DNA of 64,000 nt from Colwellia sp. (GTDB lineage Bacteria > Pseudomonadota > Gammaproteobacteria > Enterobacterales > Alteromonadaceae). The notes below the pieces were generated by a model, which was not told the origin of the DNA, did not search any database, and saw nothing but the letters and a program-made list of their open reading frames with translations. Made by a program: the position numbers and the translations under genes. This document shows positions 16,431-27,708 of the stretch, piece by piece (within the stretch, counting starts at the first letter, position 1; each line of letters starts with the position of its first letter). Location of the stretch: NCBI GenBank assembly GCA_002733765.1, contig NVWU01000006.1, positions 208,451 through 272,450 of the forward strand. The letters are read 5' to 3'.

Positions 16431-19400
16431 CTACTTAAACTGCAAGGTGATGTTTTCTTCACCTAATAATTCTTTTAAATCATATAATAACACATCGGCC
16501 GGCGATACTCGCCATTGTACGCCAAGTTCTAACATGCCGCGAGCTTCTTCTCGCTGATAATAGACCCTAATAGGACAAGTGCCTTCTTTATGGGGTGTTA
16601 AAATATGCGTAAATTGCTCAATAAAATCATCACTAATCATTGCCCTATTAAGTTGAATATCTAGGGAAGTAACGTAGTTTTCTCTTGCATCAGCTATGGT
16701 CATGATGTCTCGAGCGGTCATTGTATTACCTCCTGAGTAATCATCAAAGCTGACCTGTCCACTACAAACTAAAATAGCATCAGTTTCAAGCAGTTCAGCA
16801 AATTTATCATAATCATCAGGAAATAAACGTATATCCATGCGTGCACTTTTATCATCAAGCGTGACTAATGCCCAACGGCGACCACGTTTATTGACCAACA
16901 CCCGTACGCCAATAACTAAGCCTACAGCGACCGCTTGTCTGTCTCGACCTGTGGGTTGCATACTTACTAGACGGCCTGTAGCATACTTTTTGATTTCACT
17001 TAAATAGCGATTAATGGGATGACCGGTTAAGTATAAACCTAAGGTTTCTTTTTCACCATCAAGCCATACTTCTTCTGGCCATTTTTTTACATTTTTAAAA
17101 ATTTGGCGAGAATCAGTTTGTTCATCATTAATTAAACCAAACAAATCATTTTGCCCAAGGGCTTCGGCTTTAGCATGTTGATCTGCAGCCTTCATGGCCT
17201 CTGGTAGGGTTTCAAATAAAGCAGCTCGATGAGGTAAATCCTTACCATCTGCCGTTAACTTAAAGGTTGGGCCTAACGCATCTAACGCGCCAGACTTTAT
17301 TAATTTCTCTAATACTCGTTTATTTGTTTTTTTCAAATCTAGACGAGCACATAAATCAAATAAATCAGTAAAGGGGCCATCTGTTTGACGAGCAGCAATA
17401 ATCGCTTCTATTGGCCCTTCACCAACCCCTTTCACTGCACCAATGCCATAAACGATTTGATTATCATCATTAACCGTGAATTTATATTGGCCAACATTCA
17501 CATCAGGAGGAAGTAGATCAATGCCCATATTTTCACATTCATCAACCAAGATAACCACTTTTTCAGTGTTATCCATATCTGCTGACATAACCGCCGCCAT
17601 AAAAGGTGCGGGAAAGTGCGTTTTCATCCATAAGGTTTGATAAGAAACTAGCGCATAAGCCGCCGAGTGAGATTTATTAAAACCATAACCAGCAAATTTT
17701 TCCACTAGATCGAAAATCTTCATCGCTAGTTCGCCATCAACACCGCGATCTCTTGCTCCTTGCTCAAAACCTGCCCGCTGTTTAGCCATCTCTTCAGGTT
17801 TTTTCTTACCCATAGCACGACGTAACATATCAGCGCCGCCAAGCGAATAGCCTGCAAGTACCTGAGCAATTTGCATTACTTGTTCTTGATACAAAATAAT
17901 GCCGTAAGTTGGTTCTAATACGGGTTTTAAATCTACATGCTGCCATTTTTCATCTGGGTAACTAACTTCTTCACGGCCATGCTTACGCTCGATAAAGTTA
18001 TCAACCATGCCTGATTGCAATGGGCCGGGACGAAATAGTGCTACTAGCGCGATAATATCTTCAAAGCAATCAGGTTTAAGTTTGTCAATTAACGACTTCA
18101 TTCCACTAGATTCTAACTGAAATACGGCTGTGGTTTGTGCAGCCAGTAATAATTTAAAACTGGCCTTGTCTTCCAAGTCGATAGTGGTAATGTCGATGGG
18201 CTCTTTGCCCTCTTTTAACTGTTGAACATCGGCCATTTCAATGGCCCATTGTAAAATAGTTAAGGTTCTTAATCCTAAGAAATCAAATTTAACGAGTCCC
18301 GCATCTTCAACATCATTTTTATCAAATTGAGTGACTGGGTTTTTACCTTCATCATCACAATAAAGTGGCGCAAAGTCAGTAATTGTAGTAGGTGAAATAA
18401 CCACACCACCGGCATGTTTACCGGCATTTCGAGTAGTACCTTCAAGAATACGGCACATATCAATAAGGTCTTTTACCTCAGAGTCTTGTGCATACAATTC
18501 AGGAAGCTTTGGCTCTTCTTCAAAGGCTTTTGCTAAGGTCATACCGGGTGTTGGCGGAATTAGTTTTGAAATCCGGTCAACAAAACCATAAGGGTGCCCT
18601 AGCACTCGGCCAACATCGCGAATTACCGCTTTTGCCGCCATGGTACCAAAGGTAATAATTTGTGAAACAGCGTCACGGCCATAAAGTTCGGCGACGTGAT
18701 CAATAACTTCATCACGCCTGTCCATACAAAAATCGATATCGAAATCTGGCATGGATACCCGCTCAGGATTCAAAAAACGTTCGAATAGTAGATCGTACTC
18801 AAGTGGATCAAGATCGGTAATATCTAATGCATAGGCAATTAAAGAACCCGCACCTGAACCACGGCCGGGCCCAACTGGTATATTGTTATCTTTACTCCAT
18901 TGAATAAATTCCATTACGATCAAAAAATAACCGGGAAAACCCATGTCATTAACAACCTTTAATTCAATTTTAAGGCGTTCATCATAAGGTTTACGTATTT
19001 CCGCGAAGTTATCCGCCTCAGTATCAAATAATTTCTTTAGCCGTTTTTCTAAGCCTTCCTCTGAAACCTTGATAAAAAAGTCATTAATATCCAATCCTTC
19101 GGTAGGGAAGTCTGGCAAAACATATTCGCCAAGGCGCACGGTAACATTACAGCGTTTGGCTATTTCTACTGTATTGGCTAACGCTTCAGGTATATCCTGA
19201 AATAATTCACACATTTCGTCCTGTGAACGTAAATATTGCTGCGTGCTATAACGTTTAGGGCGACGCTTATCATCAAGCGTATAACCATCATGAATAGCCA
19301 CACGAATTTCATGGGCATCAAAATTATCTGGCGCTAAAAACATCACCTCATTGGTAGCAACAACAGGTAAATTGTGTGTGGTGGCAAAATCAACGGCAAG

Positions 19401-19991
19401 ATGTAGATAATTCTCTTCGTCATTTCGTCCTGTACGGATTAATTCAACATAAAAGTAATCATCAAAATGGCATTGGTAAAAGTCTAGCATTTTTAATGCA
19501 AGCTCATTATTGCCCTTTAATAAAGCTTTACCGATATCTCCTTCTCGCGCACCAGAAAGTATGATCAAACCTTCTTTAAATTCAATCAACCATTCTTTAT
19601 CAATCACTGCTTTGTCTTGCAGGTGTCCACGTAGGTAAGCTTTAGAAATAAGTTCTGTTAAGTTTTTATAACCGTTATTGTTAGTGGTTAAAATGACTAA
19701 GCGAGATAGTTCATCACCTAACTCATCGCTTCGTACCCAAAAGTCACAGCCGATAATAGGCTTAACGCCAGCACCATGAGCCGCATGGTAGTATTTTACC
19801 AAGCCACAAAGATTAGTTTGATCGGTCAGTGCTAGTGCAGGCATATTTAATTCTGCCGCACGCGCTATAATAGGTTTCACTTTTTTTAAACCATCGCACA
19901 TTGAATAATCGCTATGTACGCGTAAGTGAATAAAACGAGGATCGTGATTTTGATCTGTTGATGTTACTGCTGGCACAGCTTCTTCATTCAT
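16431..19991 (-). CDS. dnaE: DNA polymerase III alpha subunit
   Basis: The replicative polymerase, acting in the Pol III core with DnaQ and HolE. The 1186-aa protein starts with a PHP domain ([15 protein letters not shown]). The palm contains the catalytic acidic motif [13 protein letters not shown] near residue 416, and [11 protein letters not shown] lies in the next part. [18 protein letters not shown] belongs to the helix-hairpin/fingers region, and an OB fold lies near residue 1000. It is slightly longer than the E. coli protein at the N-terminus. Its ATG overlaps the rnhB stop (ATGA), so the two are translationally coupled. Confidence 0.97.
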   Translation of the reverse strand: MNEEAVPAVTSTDQNHDPRFIHLRVHSDYSMCDGLKKVKPIIARAAELNMPALALTDQTNLCGLVKYYHAAHGAGVKPIIGCDFWVRSDELGDELSRLVILTTNNNGYKNLTELISKAYLRGHLQDKAVIDKEWLIEFKEGLIILSGAREGDIGKALLKGNNELALKMLDFYQCHFDDYFYVELIRTGRNDEENYLHLAVDFATTHNLPVVATNEVMFLAPDNFDAHEIRVAIHDGYTLDDKRRPKRYSTQQYLRSQDEMCELFQDIPEALANTVEIAKRCNVTVRLGEYVLPDFPTEGLDINDFFIKVSEEGLEKRLKKLFDTEADNFAEIRKPYDERLKIELKVVNDMGFPGYFLIVMEFIQWSKDNNIPVGPGRGSGAGSLIAYALDITDLDPLEYDLLFERFLNPERVSMPDFDIDFCMDRRDEVIDHVAELYGRDAVSQIITFGTMAAKAVIRDVGRVLGHPYGFVDRISKLIPPTPGMTLAKAFEEEPKLPELYAQDSEVKDLIDMCRILEGTTRNAGKHAGGVVISPTTITDFAPLYCDDEGKNPVTQFDKNDVEDAGLVKFDFLGLRTLTILQWAIEMADVQQLKEGKEPIDITTIDLEDKASFKLLLAAQTTAVFQLESSGMKSLIDKLKPDCFEDIIALVALFRPGPLQSGMVDNFIERKHGREEVSYPDEKWQHVDLKPVLEPTYGIILYQEQVMQIAQVLAGYSLGGADMLRRAMGKKKPEEMAKQRAGFEQGARDRGVDGELAMKIFDLVEKFAGYGFNKSHSAAYALVSYQTLWMKTHFPAPFMAAVMSADMDNTEKVVILVDECENMGIDLLPPDVNVGQYKFTVNDDNQIVYGIGAVKGVGEGPIEAIIAARQTDGPFTDLFDLCARLDLKKTNKRVLEKLIKSGALDALGPTFKLTADGKDLPHRAALFETLPEAMKAADQHAKAEALGQNDLFGLINDEQTDSRQIFKNVKKWPEEVWLDGEKETLGLYLTGHPINRYLSEIKKYATGRLVSMQPTGRDRQAVAVGLVIGVRVLVNKRGRRWALVTLDDKSARMDIRLFPDDYDKFAELLETDAILVCSGQVSFDDYSGGNTMTARDIMTIADARENYVTSLDIQLNRAMISDDFIEQFTHILTPHKEGTCPIRVYYQREEARGMLELGVQWRVSPADVLLYDLKELLGEENITLQFK

Positions 19992-20632
19992 TTAATAAGC
20001 CCTAATACTCTGGCAACCGGTTTAAAGCTTTGGCGGTAACAATCAAGTACCCCTAGTTCAATTATTTTTTCTAAATGCACTTTAGTTGGATAACCTTTAT
20101 GTTTGGCAAAACCATATTCAGGATGTAATTTATCAAGGGCAATCATTTCTTCATCACGAGTCACTTTGGCTATGATTGATGCGGCACTAATTTCAATAAC
20201 ACGGTCATCACCTTTGACAACCGCTTGGCTATTAATACTGCCCTGCTCATTAGCAAAAGCTGGCGTTCGATTACCATCTACTAGCACATAATCAGGTGAC
20301 ACAGTTAACCCTTGGACTGCACGTTGCATGGCTAACATAGTGGCATGGAGAATATTTAAGGTATCAATTTCTTCCGGGTTTGCTCGGCCAACGGACCAAG
20401 CGATCGCTTTTTCTTTAATTTCTTGTGACAATAATGTCCGTTTTTTTTCTGATAACTTTTTTGAATCCATCAAGCCTTCGATAGGATTGTCGGGGTCTAA
20501 AATAACCGCAGCGGTCACTACATCACCCACTAAAGGGCCACGCCCTACTTCATCTACGCCGGCAATACAGTACGCAATTGGGTATTCAAATGGAGCAAAT
20601 TTTTTTTTATTAGAAAGGTTTTTCTTAGACAT
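19988..20632 (-). CDS. rnhB: Ribonuclease HII
   Basis: Cuts the RNA strand of RNA-DNA hybrids and removes single ribonucleotides misincorporated by the polymerase. The 214-aa protein carries the catalytic pair Asp27-Glu28 in [14 protein letters not shown], a further Asp in YVLVDGN, and SIIAKVTRD and HKGYPTKVH downstream. Length is normal. It overlaps dnaE by 4 bp and follows lpxB by 5 bp, so it sits inside the lpx-dnaE operon. A basic N-terminal extension ([11 protein letters not shown]) precedes the domain. Confidence 0.96.
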   Translation of the reverse strand: MSKKNLSNKKKFAPFEYPIAYCIAGVDEVGRGPLVGDVVTAAVILDPDNPIEGLMDSKKLSEKKRTLLSQEIKEKAIAWSVGRANPEEIDTLNILHATMLAMQRAVQGLTVSPDYVLVDGNRTPAFANEQGSINSQAVVKGDDRVIEISAASIIAKVTRDEEMIALDKLHPEYGFAKHKGYPTKVHLEKIIELGVLDCYRQSFKPVARVLGLIK

Positions 20633-20637
20633 GTTGG

Positions 20638-21825
20638 CTACGCTTTACGATTAAATACAGGAGGAAGTAGTGCAATTACAGCCTTGGCGGCTTGTTTGCT
20701 AGCATTACATTTTAATTGCTGATGAATAGCGGTAAAGCTATCGTTTAATTGACTTTGATCTTGATACAAACGCTCTTTTACTAAAGGGACAATTTGCTCA
20801 GCGCTGACCTCATCTTGTAATAACTCTGGTACTAAGCTTTTATTGGCCAATAAATTTGGTAATGAAAACCATTTTAATTTTACTAACCATTTAGCTAACC
20901 AATAGGTGATCAAATTGAATTTATAGCAAATAACCATAGGCCGTTTAATTAAGGCCGCTTCTAAAGTTACGGTACCCGATGCCGTTAATAAACAATCACT
21001 TGCTGCCATTACTGTTTGAGTTTTATCAATAATAACGGTAATAGTTAAATCCGGTGCAAGTTCGGCTTTTAAACGAGTAAACTGTTGGGCACGCTTTTCA
21101 CTGACCATAGGTGCAATAAAAATTAACGTTTCATCATCTTGTTGTAATTGTTGAGCACTAGCAAAAAAGGGTGCTAGTAGGCGTGAAAGTTCACCGCCAC
21201 GACTACCCGGCATTAAAGCTAGCACTTTGCATTTAGGGGGTAAACCCAGTTCAATCCTTGCTTGCTCTTTATCACTTTCCATCGGGATATCATCGGCTAA
21301 TGGATGACCAACAAAAGTACAAGGCACTTGGTGTTTGTCATAAAAAGCTTTTTCAAACGGTAATAATGAAAGTACCATGTCGGTAGCTTTAGCGATGTTA
21401 AATATACGTTTTTCTCGCCATGCCCAAACAGAGGGGCTAACATAATGAACTGTTTTAATTCCTTGGGTTTTTAACCGTAACTCTAAGCCAATATTAAAAT
21501 CAGGCGCATCGATACCAATAAAAACACTCGGTTGATTTTTGGTAAAGTAATCTACTAATGATTTTCTTACCTGAAGTAAACGGCGAATACGCCCTAACAC
21601 TTCAACAATGCCCATGACTGCTAATTCGTCCATAGCAAATAGGCTTTCAAAGCCCAGTTTTTGCATTTTAGCGCCACCAATGCCGACAAACTTTGCTTGT
21701 GGAAATTGCTTTTTCAGTGCAATCATTAAACCTGCACCAAGGGTATCGCCGGAATGCTCACCGACAACGATGGCGAACACTGGCTCAGAGTGAGAAATGT
21801 TATTTTGTAAAGAAGTTGTAACCAA
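20638..21825 (-). CDS. lpxB: Lipid-A-disaccharide synthase
   Basis: Joins UDP-diacylglucosamine and lipid X to form the beta-1,6 lipid A disaccharide at the inner membrane. It is a 395-aa GT19 glycosyltransferase. The N-terminal [36 protein letters not shown] and [10 protein letters not shown] segments are characteristic. The [11 protein letters not shown] loop and the C-terminal [11 protein letters not shown] nucleotide-binding segment are present. It lies between lpxA (75 bp upstream) and rnhB (5 bp downstream), as in many gammaproteobacteria. Confidence 0.96.
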   Translation of the reverse strand: MVTTSLQNNISHSEPVFAIVVGEHSGDTLGAGLMIALKKQFPQAKFVGIGGAKMQKLGFESLFAMDELAVMGIVEVLGRIRRLLQVRKSLVDYFTKNQPSVFIGIDAPDFNIGLELRLKTQGIKTVHYVSPSVWAWREKRIFNIAKATDMVLSLLPFEKAFYDKHQVPCTFVGHPLADDIPMESDKEQARIELGLPPKCKVLALMPGSRGGELSRLLAPFFASAQQLQQDDETLIFIAPMVSEKRAQQFTRLKAELAPDLTITVIIDKTQTVMAASDCLLTASGTVTLEAALIKRPMVICYKFNLITYWLAKWLVKLKWFSLPNLLANKSLVPELLQDEVSAEQIVPLVKERLYQDQSQLNDSFTAIHQQLKCNASKQAAKAVIALLPPVFNRKA

Positions 21826-21900
21826 GTGAAGTCCTAGGCGTTAATTCTTAGACGTTAATTACTAGGTTAATTACTAGGTTAATAACCTAGTATGCTAGTA

Positions 21901-22671
21901 TTAGCGAATAATGCCACGCGTTGATTGCTTTATTGAGTCAGTAAACAATTCAAGCTCAGGTGAAGCTGCGCTTTTTTCAATTATCGCAGATAAAGCCTCA
22001 TCAATAGACTGTTTTTTACGATAAATTTCTTTATAAGCTCGTTTAATTGACAATATAGTATCACTATCAAAGCCTCTGCGTTTCATGCCTTCACTATTTA
22101 AACCAAAAGGTTTTGCCGGGTGCCCTGATGCCATAACATAAGCAGGTACATCTTTTAATACTAAGGCATTAGCCGCAATAAAACTATGCGCACCAATATG
22201 GCAAAATTGATGCACTCCAGACATACCGCCAATAATGACGTGATTACCAACGTGAACATGGCCAGCAATAGACGCATTATTTGCCATAATACAATGGTTA
22301 CCCACCATACAGTCATGGGCAACATGCGTGTAGGCCATAAATAAATTATTACTACCAATTTGCGTTAGACTATTATCTTGTATAGTGCCGCGATGAATAG
22401 TACAGCACTCTCGAAAAGTATTATTGTCACCGATAATAAGCTCTGTTTTCTCACCAGCATATTTTAAATCTTGGCAATCTTCCCCTATGCTAGCAAATTG
22501 AAAAATACGATTGCCTTTACCCATTTTTGTTGGGCCATTAATGATCACATGCGAACTAATTTCACAGTCATCACCAATCACAACGGAACTAGCAATATAG
22601 GTCCATGGGCCTATGGTAACATTTTTACCAATAACAGCTCCTGGTTCAATAATCGCTTGCGGGTGTATCAT
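21901..22671 (-). CDS. lpxA: UDP-N-acetylglucosamine acyltransferase
   Basis: The first step of lipid A synthesis: 3-O-acylation of UDP-GlcNAc using acyl-ACP. The 256-aa protein is mostly a left-handed beta-helix of hexapeptide repeats (for example IEPGAVIGKNVTIGPW). The catalytic His sits in the TIHRGT/AYTHVAHDC region, as expected for LpxA. A short helical C-terminal part follows. Length is typical. A 166-bp gap separates it from fabZ, longer than usual, so an internal promoter is possible. Confidence 0.96.
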   Translation of the reverse strand: MIHPQAIIEPGAVIGKNVTIGPWTYIASSVVIGDDCEISSHVIINGPTKMGKGNRIFQFASIGEDCQDLKYAGEKTELIIGDNNTFRECCTIHRGTIQDNSLTQIGSNNLFMAYTHVAHDCMVGNHCIMANNASIAGHVHVGNHVIIGGMSGVHQFCHIGAHSFIAANALVLKDVPAYVMASGHPAKPFGLNSEGMKRRGFDSDTILSIKRAYKEIYRKKQSIDEALSAIIEKSAASPELELFTDSIKQSTRGIIR

Positions 22672-22837
22672 AACAAGTACCTTAGATAAGTATTTTTATA
22701 CAGAAAATTGTTACAACTAAAACAATTCAATTGTAACTTGTATGCTTTAATGTAAAAGCAAAAGCACGGAGTTGACGTTAACCAATGAATACCTTAATTA
22801 AACAGCTAAATTAAGGTATAAAGCAACAAGGTAAATA

Positions 22838-23347
22838 TTATAAAGCGCGACGGGCACACATTAAATCAGCCGAACAAACGACTTTACCGTCAACGATTGC
22901 TTCACCATAAAACTTCCACATACCACGTCGTTCTTTTAAAAATTCGACATGTAAGTGCATGGTATCACCAGGTAAAACTGGCTTTTTAAAGCGTGCTTTA
23001 TCAATTGAAGCAAACAAATACATTTCATTTTCTTCGCGTCCTTCTGTACTTTTAAAGCCAAGAATACCTGTCGCTTGTGCCAATGCTTCTAAAATTAATA
23101 CACCCGGAAAAATAGCCGCATCAGGAAAGTGTCCAGTAAAAATAGGCTCATTAATAGTGACGTTTTTTATTGCGTGTAAATACTTTCTCGGCTCATGATC
23201 TACAACTTTATCAACCAATAGCATAGGGTATCTATGTGGTATAAGTGTTTTAATTTCATTAAGCGCTATTGGCTTTAATTGCCTTTCTAGCGGAGTGTTT
23301 TCTATATCAATATTTTCCAAAAGAGTGTTCCTGTCTTTGGTATGCAC
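22838..23347 (-). CDS. fabZ: 3-hydroxyacyl-ACP dehydratase FabZ
   Basis: Dehydrates beta-hydroxyacyl-ACP in fatty acid elongation; a cytosolic hotdog-fold enzyme. The catalytic His is in [13 protein letters not shown] and the Glu in [11 protein letters not shown], and the family start motif [13 protein letters not shown] is present. The predicted protein is 169 aa, about 18 longer than E. coli FabZ at the N-terminus. No later in-frame ATG gives the standard start, so the extension may be real. It is placed between lpxD and lpxA as usual. Confidence 0.95.
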   Translation of the reverse strand: MHTKDRNTLLENIDIENTPLERQLKPIALNEIKTLIPHRYPMLLVDKVVDHEPRKYLHAIKNVTINEPIFTGHFPDAAIFPGVLILEALAQATGILGFKSTEGREENEMYLFASIDKARFKKPVLPGDTMHLHVEFLKERRGMWKFYGEAIVDGKVVCSADLMCARRAL

Positions 23348-23426
23348 TAATTCATTTAGTCATGAGTTTAGAGCGTTATTTGCGTTACAGTGCTTTGTTA
23401 TTATTATTTATTGGCAACTGCTTTAT

Positions 23427-24476
23427 TTATGACTGATTTTCAATGAGCGTTTCTAGCGCTTTTATTCGTTTTGTTAAACTGTCTAAACGTTTAACTCGCG
23501 CATTAGTTTTATTCCATTCTTTATTCGGTGCTGCAGGCATACCTGAAGAATAAACACCCGAGTTTGTTATATTTTTAGTGACCATTGCCATACCGGTAAA
23601 AATACAATTGTCAGTAATATTGATATGACCATTAATACCAACAAGACCGGCAATAGTACAATTTTTACCAATGACGGTACTACCCGCAATGACACTGCAA
23701 GCAGCCATAGCGGTATTTTCGCCAATAATAACGTTATGCGCAATTTGAATTTGATTATCGAGAATTACACCATCTTTAATAATAGTATTTTCAAGAGCAC
23801 CTCTATCGATGGTGGTGCTAGCGCCTATTTCAACATGATCGCCAATAACAACACTGCCAAGCTGAGGGATTTTATGCCATTTATACTGTGCATTTACTGG
23901 CGCATAACCAAAACCATCAGAGCCAATAACCGTATTCGCTTGAATCAAACCCCCTTGGCCGATAACAACGTGATGATAAATGCTAATATTTGACCAAAGC
24001 CTTGTGCCCTTGCCGATACTAACCTTTTCACCAATAAAACAACCTGCACCAATACTTACGTTATCGTCAAGGCGGGCTCCAGATTCAATAACACTATTGG
24101 CGCCTATAGAGACATTATCACCCAATATAACATCATCGGCTATTACTGCACTTTTATGAATACCGCTAGCCACTGCTGGTGTGGTATCGAGCAAATTGGC
24201 TAACAGTGCATAACCCATATAAGGGTTATCCATCACTAAAGCACTCACTGGGCACTGTGATAATACATCAGGAGAGACAATGACTGCACTGGCCTTAGTT
24301 GAAGAAAGTTGCGGGACATATTTACTATTGGCAAGAAAGGCAACTTGCCCTGATTTAGCATTTGCTAACGTAGCCAAACTACTTATGATGCTATTAGCGG
24401 CCGAACACTCTGATGATTGTGCAACAACTAGCTTGGCATTAATATGTTTTGCAATTTCTGCAAGGGTATAACTCAT
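23427..24476 (-). CDS. lpxD: UDP-3-O-acylglucosamine N-acyltransferase
   Basis: The third step of lipid A synthesis: N-acylation of UDP-3-O-acyl-glucosamine by 3-hydroxyacyl-ACP. The 349-aa protein has an N-terminal uridine-binding domain, then a long hexapeptide left-handed beta-helix. The catalytic His is expected in QIQIAHNVIIGENTAMAACS. A short C-terminal helix (ARVKRLDSLTKRIKALETLI) closes the trimer. Gene order bamA-skp-lpxD-fabZ-lpxA-lpxB is conserved here. Confidence 0.96.
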   Translation of the reverse strand: MSYTLAEIAKHINAKLVVAQSSECSAANSIISSLATLANAKSGQVAFLANSKYVPQLSSTKASAVIVSPDVLSQCPVSALVMDNPYMGYALLANLLDTTPAVASGIHKSAVIADDVILGDNVSIGANSVIESGARLDDNVSIGAGCFIGEKVSIGKGTRLWSNISIYHHVVIGQGGLIQANTVIGSDGFGYAPVNAQYKWHKIPQLGSVVIGDHVEIGASTTIDRGALENTIIKDGVILDNQIQIAHNVIIGENTAMAACSVIAGSTVIGKNCTIAGLVGINGHINITDNCIFTGMAMVTKNITNSGVYSSGMPAAPNKEWNKTNARVKRLDSLTKRIKALETLIENQS

Positions 24477-24519
24477 AGTATCTCTTTCTATTTATGACTA
24501 ATCAAAAGGCTAACCAAAA

Positions 24520-25038
24520 CTATTTAAGCTTACTTACTTGCTCGACAACCTTGCTGGTAATGTTAATTGCCGGTTTTGAATAAACAACCGCTTGTTTTGA
24601 AAGTACTAAATCAAAACCTTCTTTAGCCGCAATATTATCTACTGCTTGCGTAACTAGAGCAAAAAGTTTATTGGTTTCTGTATTTTTACGTTGGGCTACT
24701 TTTTGTTGAAAAGCTTTAACTTTAGCTTGATATTGCTGATACAAATTAGCCATTTTAGTTTGTAAATTTTTCTTTTCTTTTTCACTCATCAATGAGCCGT
24801 TACGTTTTAAATTTTCATCTTCGAAAGTCAGATCTTTTTGTAATTGTTCAATGACTGCTTTTTCGTCTTTAAACTCTGCCTCTAGTGTTTGCATCAACAC
24901 AGCAGACTGAGGGATTTGATTAATGGCTTCTTGCACATTTACCACAGCAATTTTTTGTTCAAAAGCCATCACACTGCTGGCTAATAATAATGTTGATGCT
25001 GTAGCGGTAACAACCATAGATTTAATAAATTTATTCAA
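24520..25038 (-). CDS. skp: Periplasmic chaperone Skp (OmpH family)
   Basis: A trimeric periplasmic chaperone that holds unfolded outer-membrane proteins for the Bam complex. The 172-aa precursor has a signal peptide ending near SVMAFEQ, a short beta part (KIAVVNVQEAINQIPQ) and a long charged helical region that forms the tentacles. It lies directly between bamA and lpxD, the usual place, which supports the call beyond the fold. Confidence 0.94.
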   Translation of the reverse strand: MNKFIKSMVVTATASTLLLASSVMAFEQKIAVVNVQEAINQIPQSAVLMQTLEAEFKDEKAVIEQLQKDLTFEDENLKRNGSLMSEKEKKNLQTKMANLYQQYQAKVKAFQQKVAQRKNTETNKLFALVTQAVDNIAAKEGFDLVLSKQAVVYSKPAINITSKVVEQVSKLK

Positions 25039-25128
25039 TGTATTTTCCTCTTATTCTATTTTATTTTATTTGTTAAGTTTTTACTTAGCTAAACTTAACA
25101 GTTAAACACGCTTATTAGGTAGATAAAT

Positions 25129-27603
25129 TTAAAAAGTTTTGCCAATATTAAAGCTAAAGAATGCGGTATCGTCATCTACTTCTTCTTTTATTGTCTTAGC
25201 AAAACTAAAAATCATCGGTCCCATTGGTGACAGCCACTGGATAGATATACCACCTGAGGATCGAAAACGTCCAATATCCGAATAGTCCGCAAGCTTATCT
25301 AATTCCACTGGATTTAAATCATTATAATCTGCCATATTAAATTCAGTATCCCAAACACTGCCCACATCAACAAAAAAACTTGTGCGAACACTATTAGAAT
25401 AACTTTCGTCTAAAAATGGAGTAGGTACAATTAATTCAATACCACCTACCGCAATAGCATTACCACCTACAGAGCGAGGTGATACTTCAATATAATCGTG
25501 ATCAGGTCCTAAACAACAAGCATTGCCACCTGTTGGGTTTGGTGTACCACTAACAGCAGTAGGATAACGGTAAACAGCACGTGGTCCTACGGTATTATTT
25601 TCAAACCCACGTAAGGTATCAGAGCCACCCGCTCGAAAGTTCTCCCAAAACGGTAATAATTGGTCATTACCGTTTACTTGGCCATAACCATTACCGTAAC
25701 CTAACTGCATACGAGCAAGTACTGTCCAGCGTTGATTTTTTGATAGTGGAAAATAAAACTTAGTATTAAGGTTAACTTTAAAGTACTGAACATCTGAGGT
25801 ATTAGGCGTTGTCACCTTAACCGATAAACTTTGCTGCGAACCTGCGGTAGGAAAAGTACCACGGTTTAAAGTTGAGCGTGAAATACTGGCACTTACATCA
25901 TAATTTTTAAACGCTAATGCCGCACCAGGATCATCTGGATCAGCATGCACATCATAAAAATTTTGAATTTGTTCATAAGTTTCTAATGAGCTAATTTCGT
26001 TATTTTTAAAACCAACGCCAAAAGTAACTCTTATGTATTCATTAATGGGAAAACCCCAGTTAAGCCCAATACCGTATGTTTTATTATCATAATCAACCAA
26101 ATTGGCACTACCGGCATCAAAAGCTTGATAAAAAATCTGCCCACCAAGTGATACCGCATCAACGGTAAAATAAGGATCAGTATAAGAAATGCTAGCACTA
26201 TTTGAATAAGTATTAGTATTAACCGTAAAGCCTAAACGATTACCTGTGCCTAAAAAGTTATCTTGTTGAATACCAGCATTCAAACTTAACCCGGTTGAAT
26301 CACCGAAGCCAATACCCGCCGTAAATGAACCTGAAGCTTGTTCTGTGACATTAAAATCAACATTGACTAAATCATCTTCACCTGAAATTTGCTTCGTTGA
26401 AAAATTAACCGTCTCCATATAAGGCAAACGAGATAAACGCGCTTTAGAATGTTCAACTAAGCTATTCGACAACCAAGCGCCTTCCATTTGACGCATTTCA
26501 CGTCGCAATACTCGGTCAGCGGTAACATGGTTACCACTAAAATTAATTTTATTAACGTAAATACGTTTACCAGGGTCAATTGATATCGATAATTTAACCG
26601 TTTTATCTTCGTCATTAATATCTGGAATAGTCGTTACTTTTGGATAAGCATAACCAAATCGACCCAAAAACTTACTAATAACCTCTTCGGTATAAGTCAC
26701 TTCTGCACCGTTATAAAGGTTATCAACTTGCAATGGATTTATTGCACGAATTGTTTTTTCAAAACCAGCCATATCTCCGATAAAATCGACTTCGCTAATG
26801 GTATAAACTTCACCTTCCGTTATATTTAAAGCAATATAAACTGATTTTTTATCTGGTGTCATAGATACTTGGGTTGAATCGGCTTTAAAGCGAAGGTAAC
26901 CGCGATCTAAGTAATAGCTAGTGATCGTTTCCATATCACCTTGTAACGTTTGCTTTTGATACCTATCTTGCGCCATAAAATCCCACCATGGCGAACCAAA
27001 AGTTAACTCGATTCTATCAAGCAACTGAGCATCGGTAAAAACCTCATTACCAATAATATTTATTTGTTTAATCGCCGCAGCATCACCTTCACTAAAAGTA
27101 AATTCAAGATTAACTCGGTTTCTAGGTAAATGAGTTATGGTTGTGGAAACATCCGCATTATATTTACCTACACTATGATAAAAATCTTCCAAGCCCATCT
27201 CAATGCCTGAAATAACAGTACGGTCAAGTGTCTCACCAACACGAATATTACTACCATCTAAACTTTCAGTTAACTGTTCATCTTTTAAATCACTATTACC
27301 TTCAAAAGTAATTTCACTGATCGTTTCACGCTCTCGAACACGATAAATGATACGGTTACCGTCACGATACGCACGAATATCATTAAAATGTCCCGACTTA
27401 TATAAAGACTTTATTGATTGTGAAATTCTAAACTGATTTAAAGTATCACCAACATTAAACGGAATATGCGTTAAAGCCGCACCTAAAGCAACACGCTGTA
27501 ACCCCTTTACTTCAATATCTTCAATTTGAAATTCTTGCGCAGCTTGTGCTGTTATACCTAAAGCGCCTAATAAAATGGCAGAGGCTATTTTTTTAATTAT
27601 CAT
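25129..27603 (-). CDS. bamA: Outer membrane protein assembly factor BamA
   Basis: The essential outer-membrane insertase that folds beta-barrel proteins. The 824-aa precursor has a signal peptide ending at AQA, five POTRA domains up to about residue 420, then a 16-stranded barrel. The L6 loop motif is seen as an RGF segment (LRGFENN) in the barrel. The protein ends in Phe (NIGKTF), as outer-membrane proteins do. A Cys-Cys pair (ACCLG) lies in a predicted surface loop, which is uncommon. It follows rseP and precedes skp. Confidence 0.97.
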   Translation of the reverse strand: MIIKKIASAILLGALGITAQAAQEFQIEDIEVKGLQRVALGAALTHIPFNVGDTLNQFRISQSIKSLYKSGHFNDIRAYRDGNRIIYRVRERETISEITFEGNSDLKDEQLTESLDGSNIRVGETLDRTVISGIEMGLEDFYHSVGKYNADVSTTITHLPRNRVNLEFTFSEGDAAAIKQINIIGNEVFTDAQLLDRIELTFGSPWWDFMAQDRYQKQTLQGDMETITSYYLDRGYLRFKADSTQVSMTPDKKSVYIALNITEGEVYTISEVDFIGDMAGFEKTIRAINPLQVDNLYNGAEVTYTEEVISKFLGRFGYAYPKVTTIPDINDEDKTVKLSISIDPGKRIYVNKINFSGNHVTADRVLRREMRQMEGAWLSNSLVEHSKARLSRLPYMETVNFSTKQISGEDDLVNVDFNVTEQASGSFTAGIGFGDSTGLSLNAGIQQDNFLGTGNRLGFTVNTNTYSNSASISYTDPYFTVDAVSLGGQIFYQAFDAGSANLVDYDNKTYGIGLNWGFPINEYIRVTFGVGFKNNEISSLETYEQIQNFYDVHADPDDPGAALAFKNYDVSASISRSTLNRGTFPTAGSQQSLSVKVTTPNTSDVQYFKVNLNTKFYFPLSKNQRWTVLARMQLGYGNGYGQVNGNDQLLPFWENFRAGGSDTLRGFENNTVGPRAVYRYPTAVSGTPNPTGGNACCLGPDHDYIEVSPRSVGGNAIAVGGIELIVPTPFLDESYSNSVRTSFFVDVGSVWDTEFNMADYNDLNPVELDKLADYSDIGRFRSSGGISIQWLSPMGPMIFSFAKTIKEEVDDDTAFFSFNIGKTF

Positions 27604-27708
27604 ATATTTAAACTTTGTTACTTCTTCTTATCACTGCGTAAATTACACGCTGTAAGCTACAAGATGTAAATATTACACCTTAAAACATAGCACTTATATA
27701 CTATATAC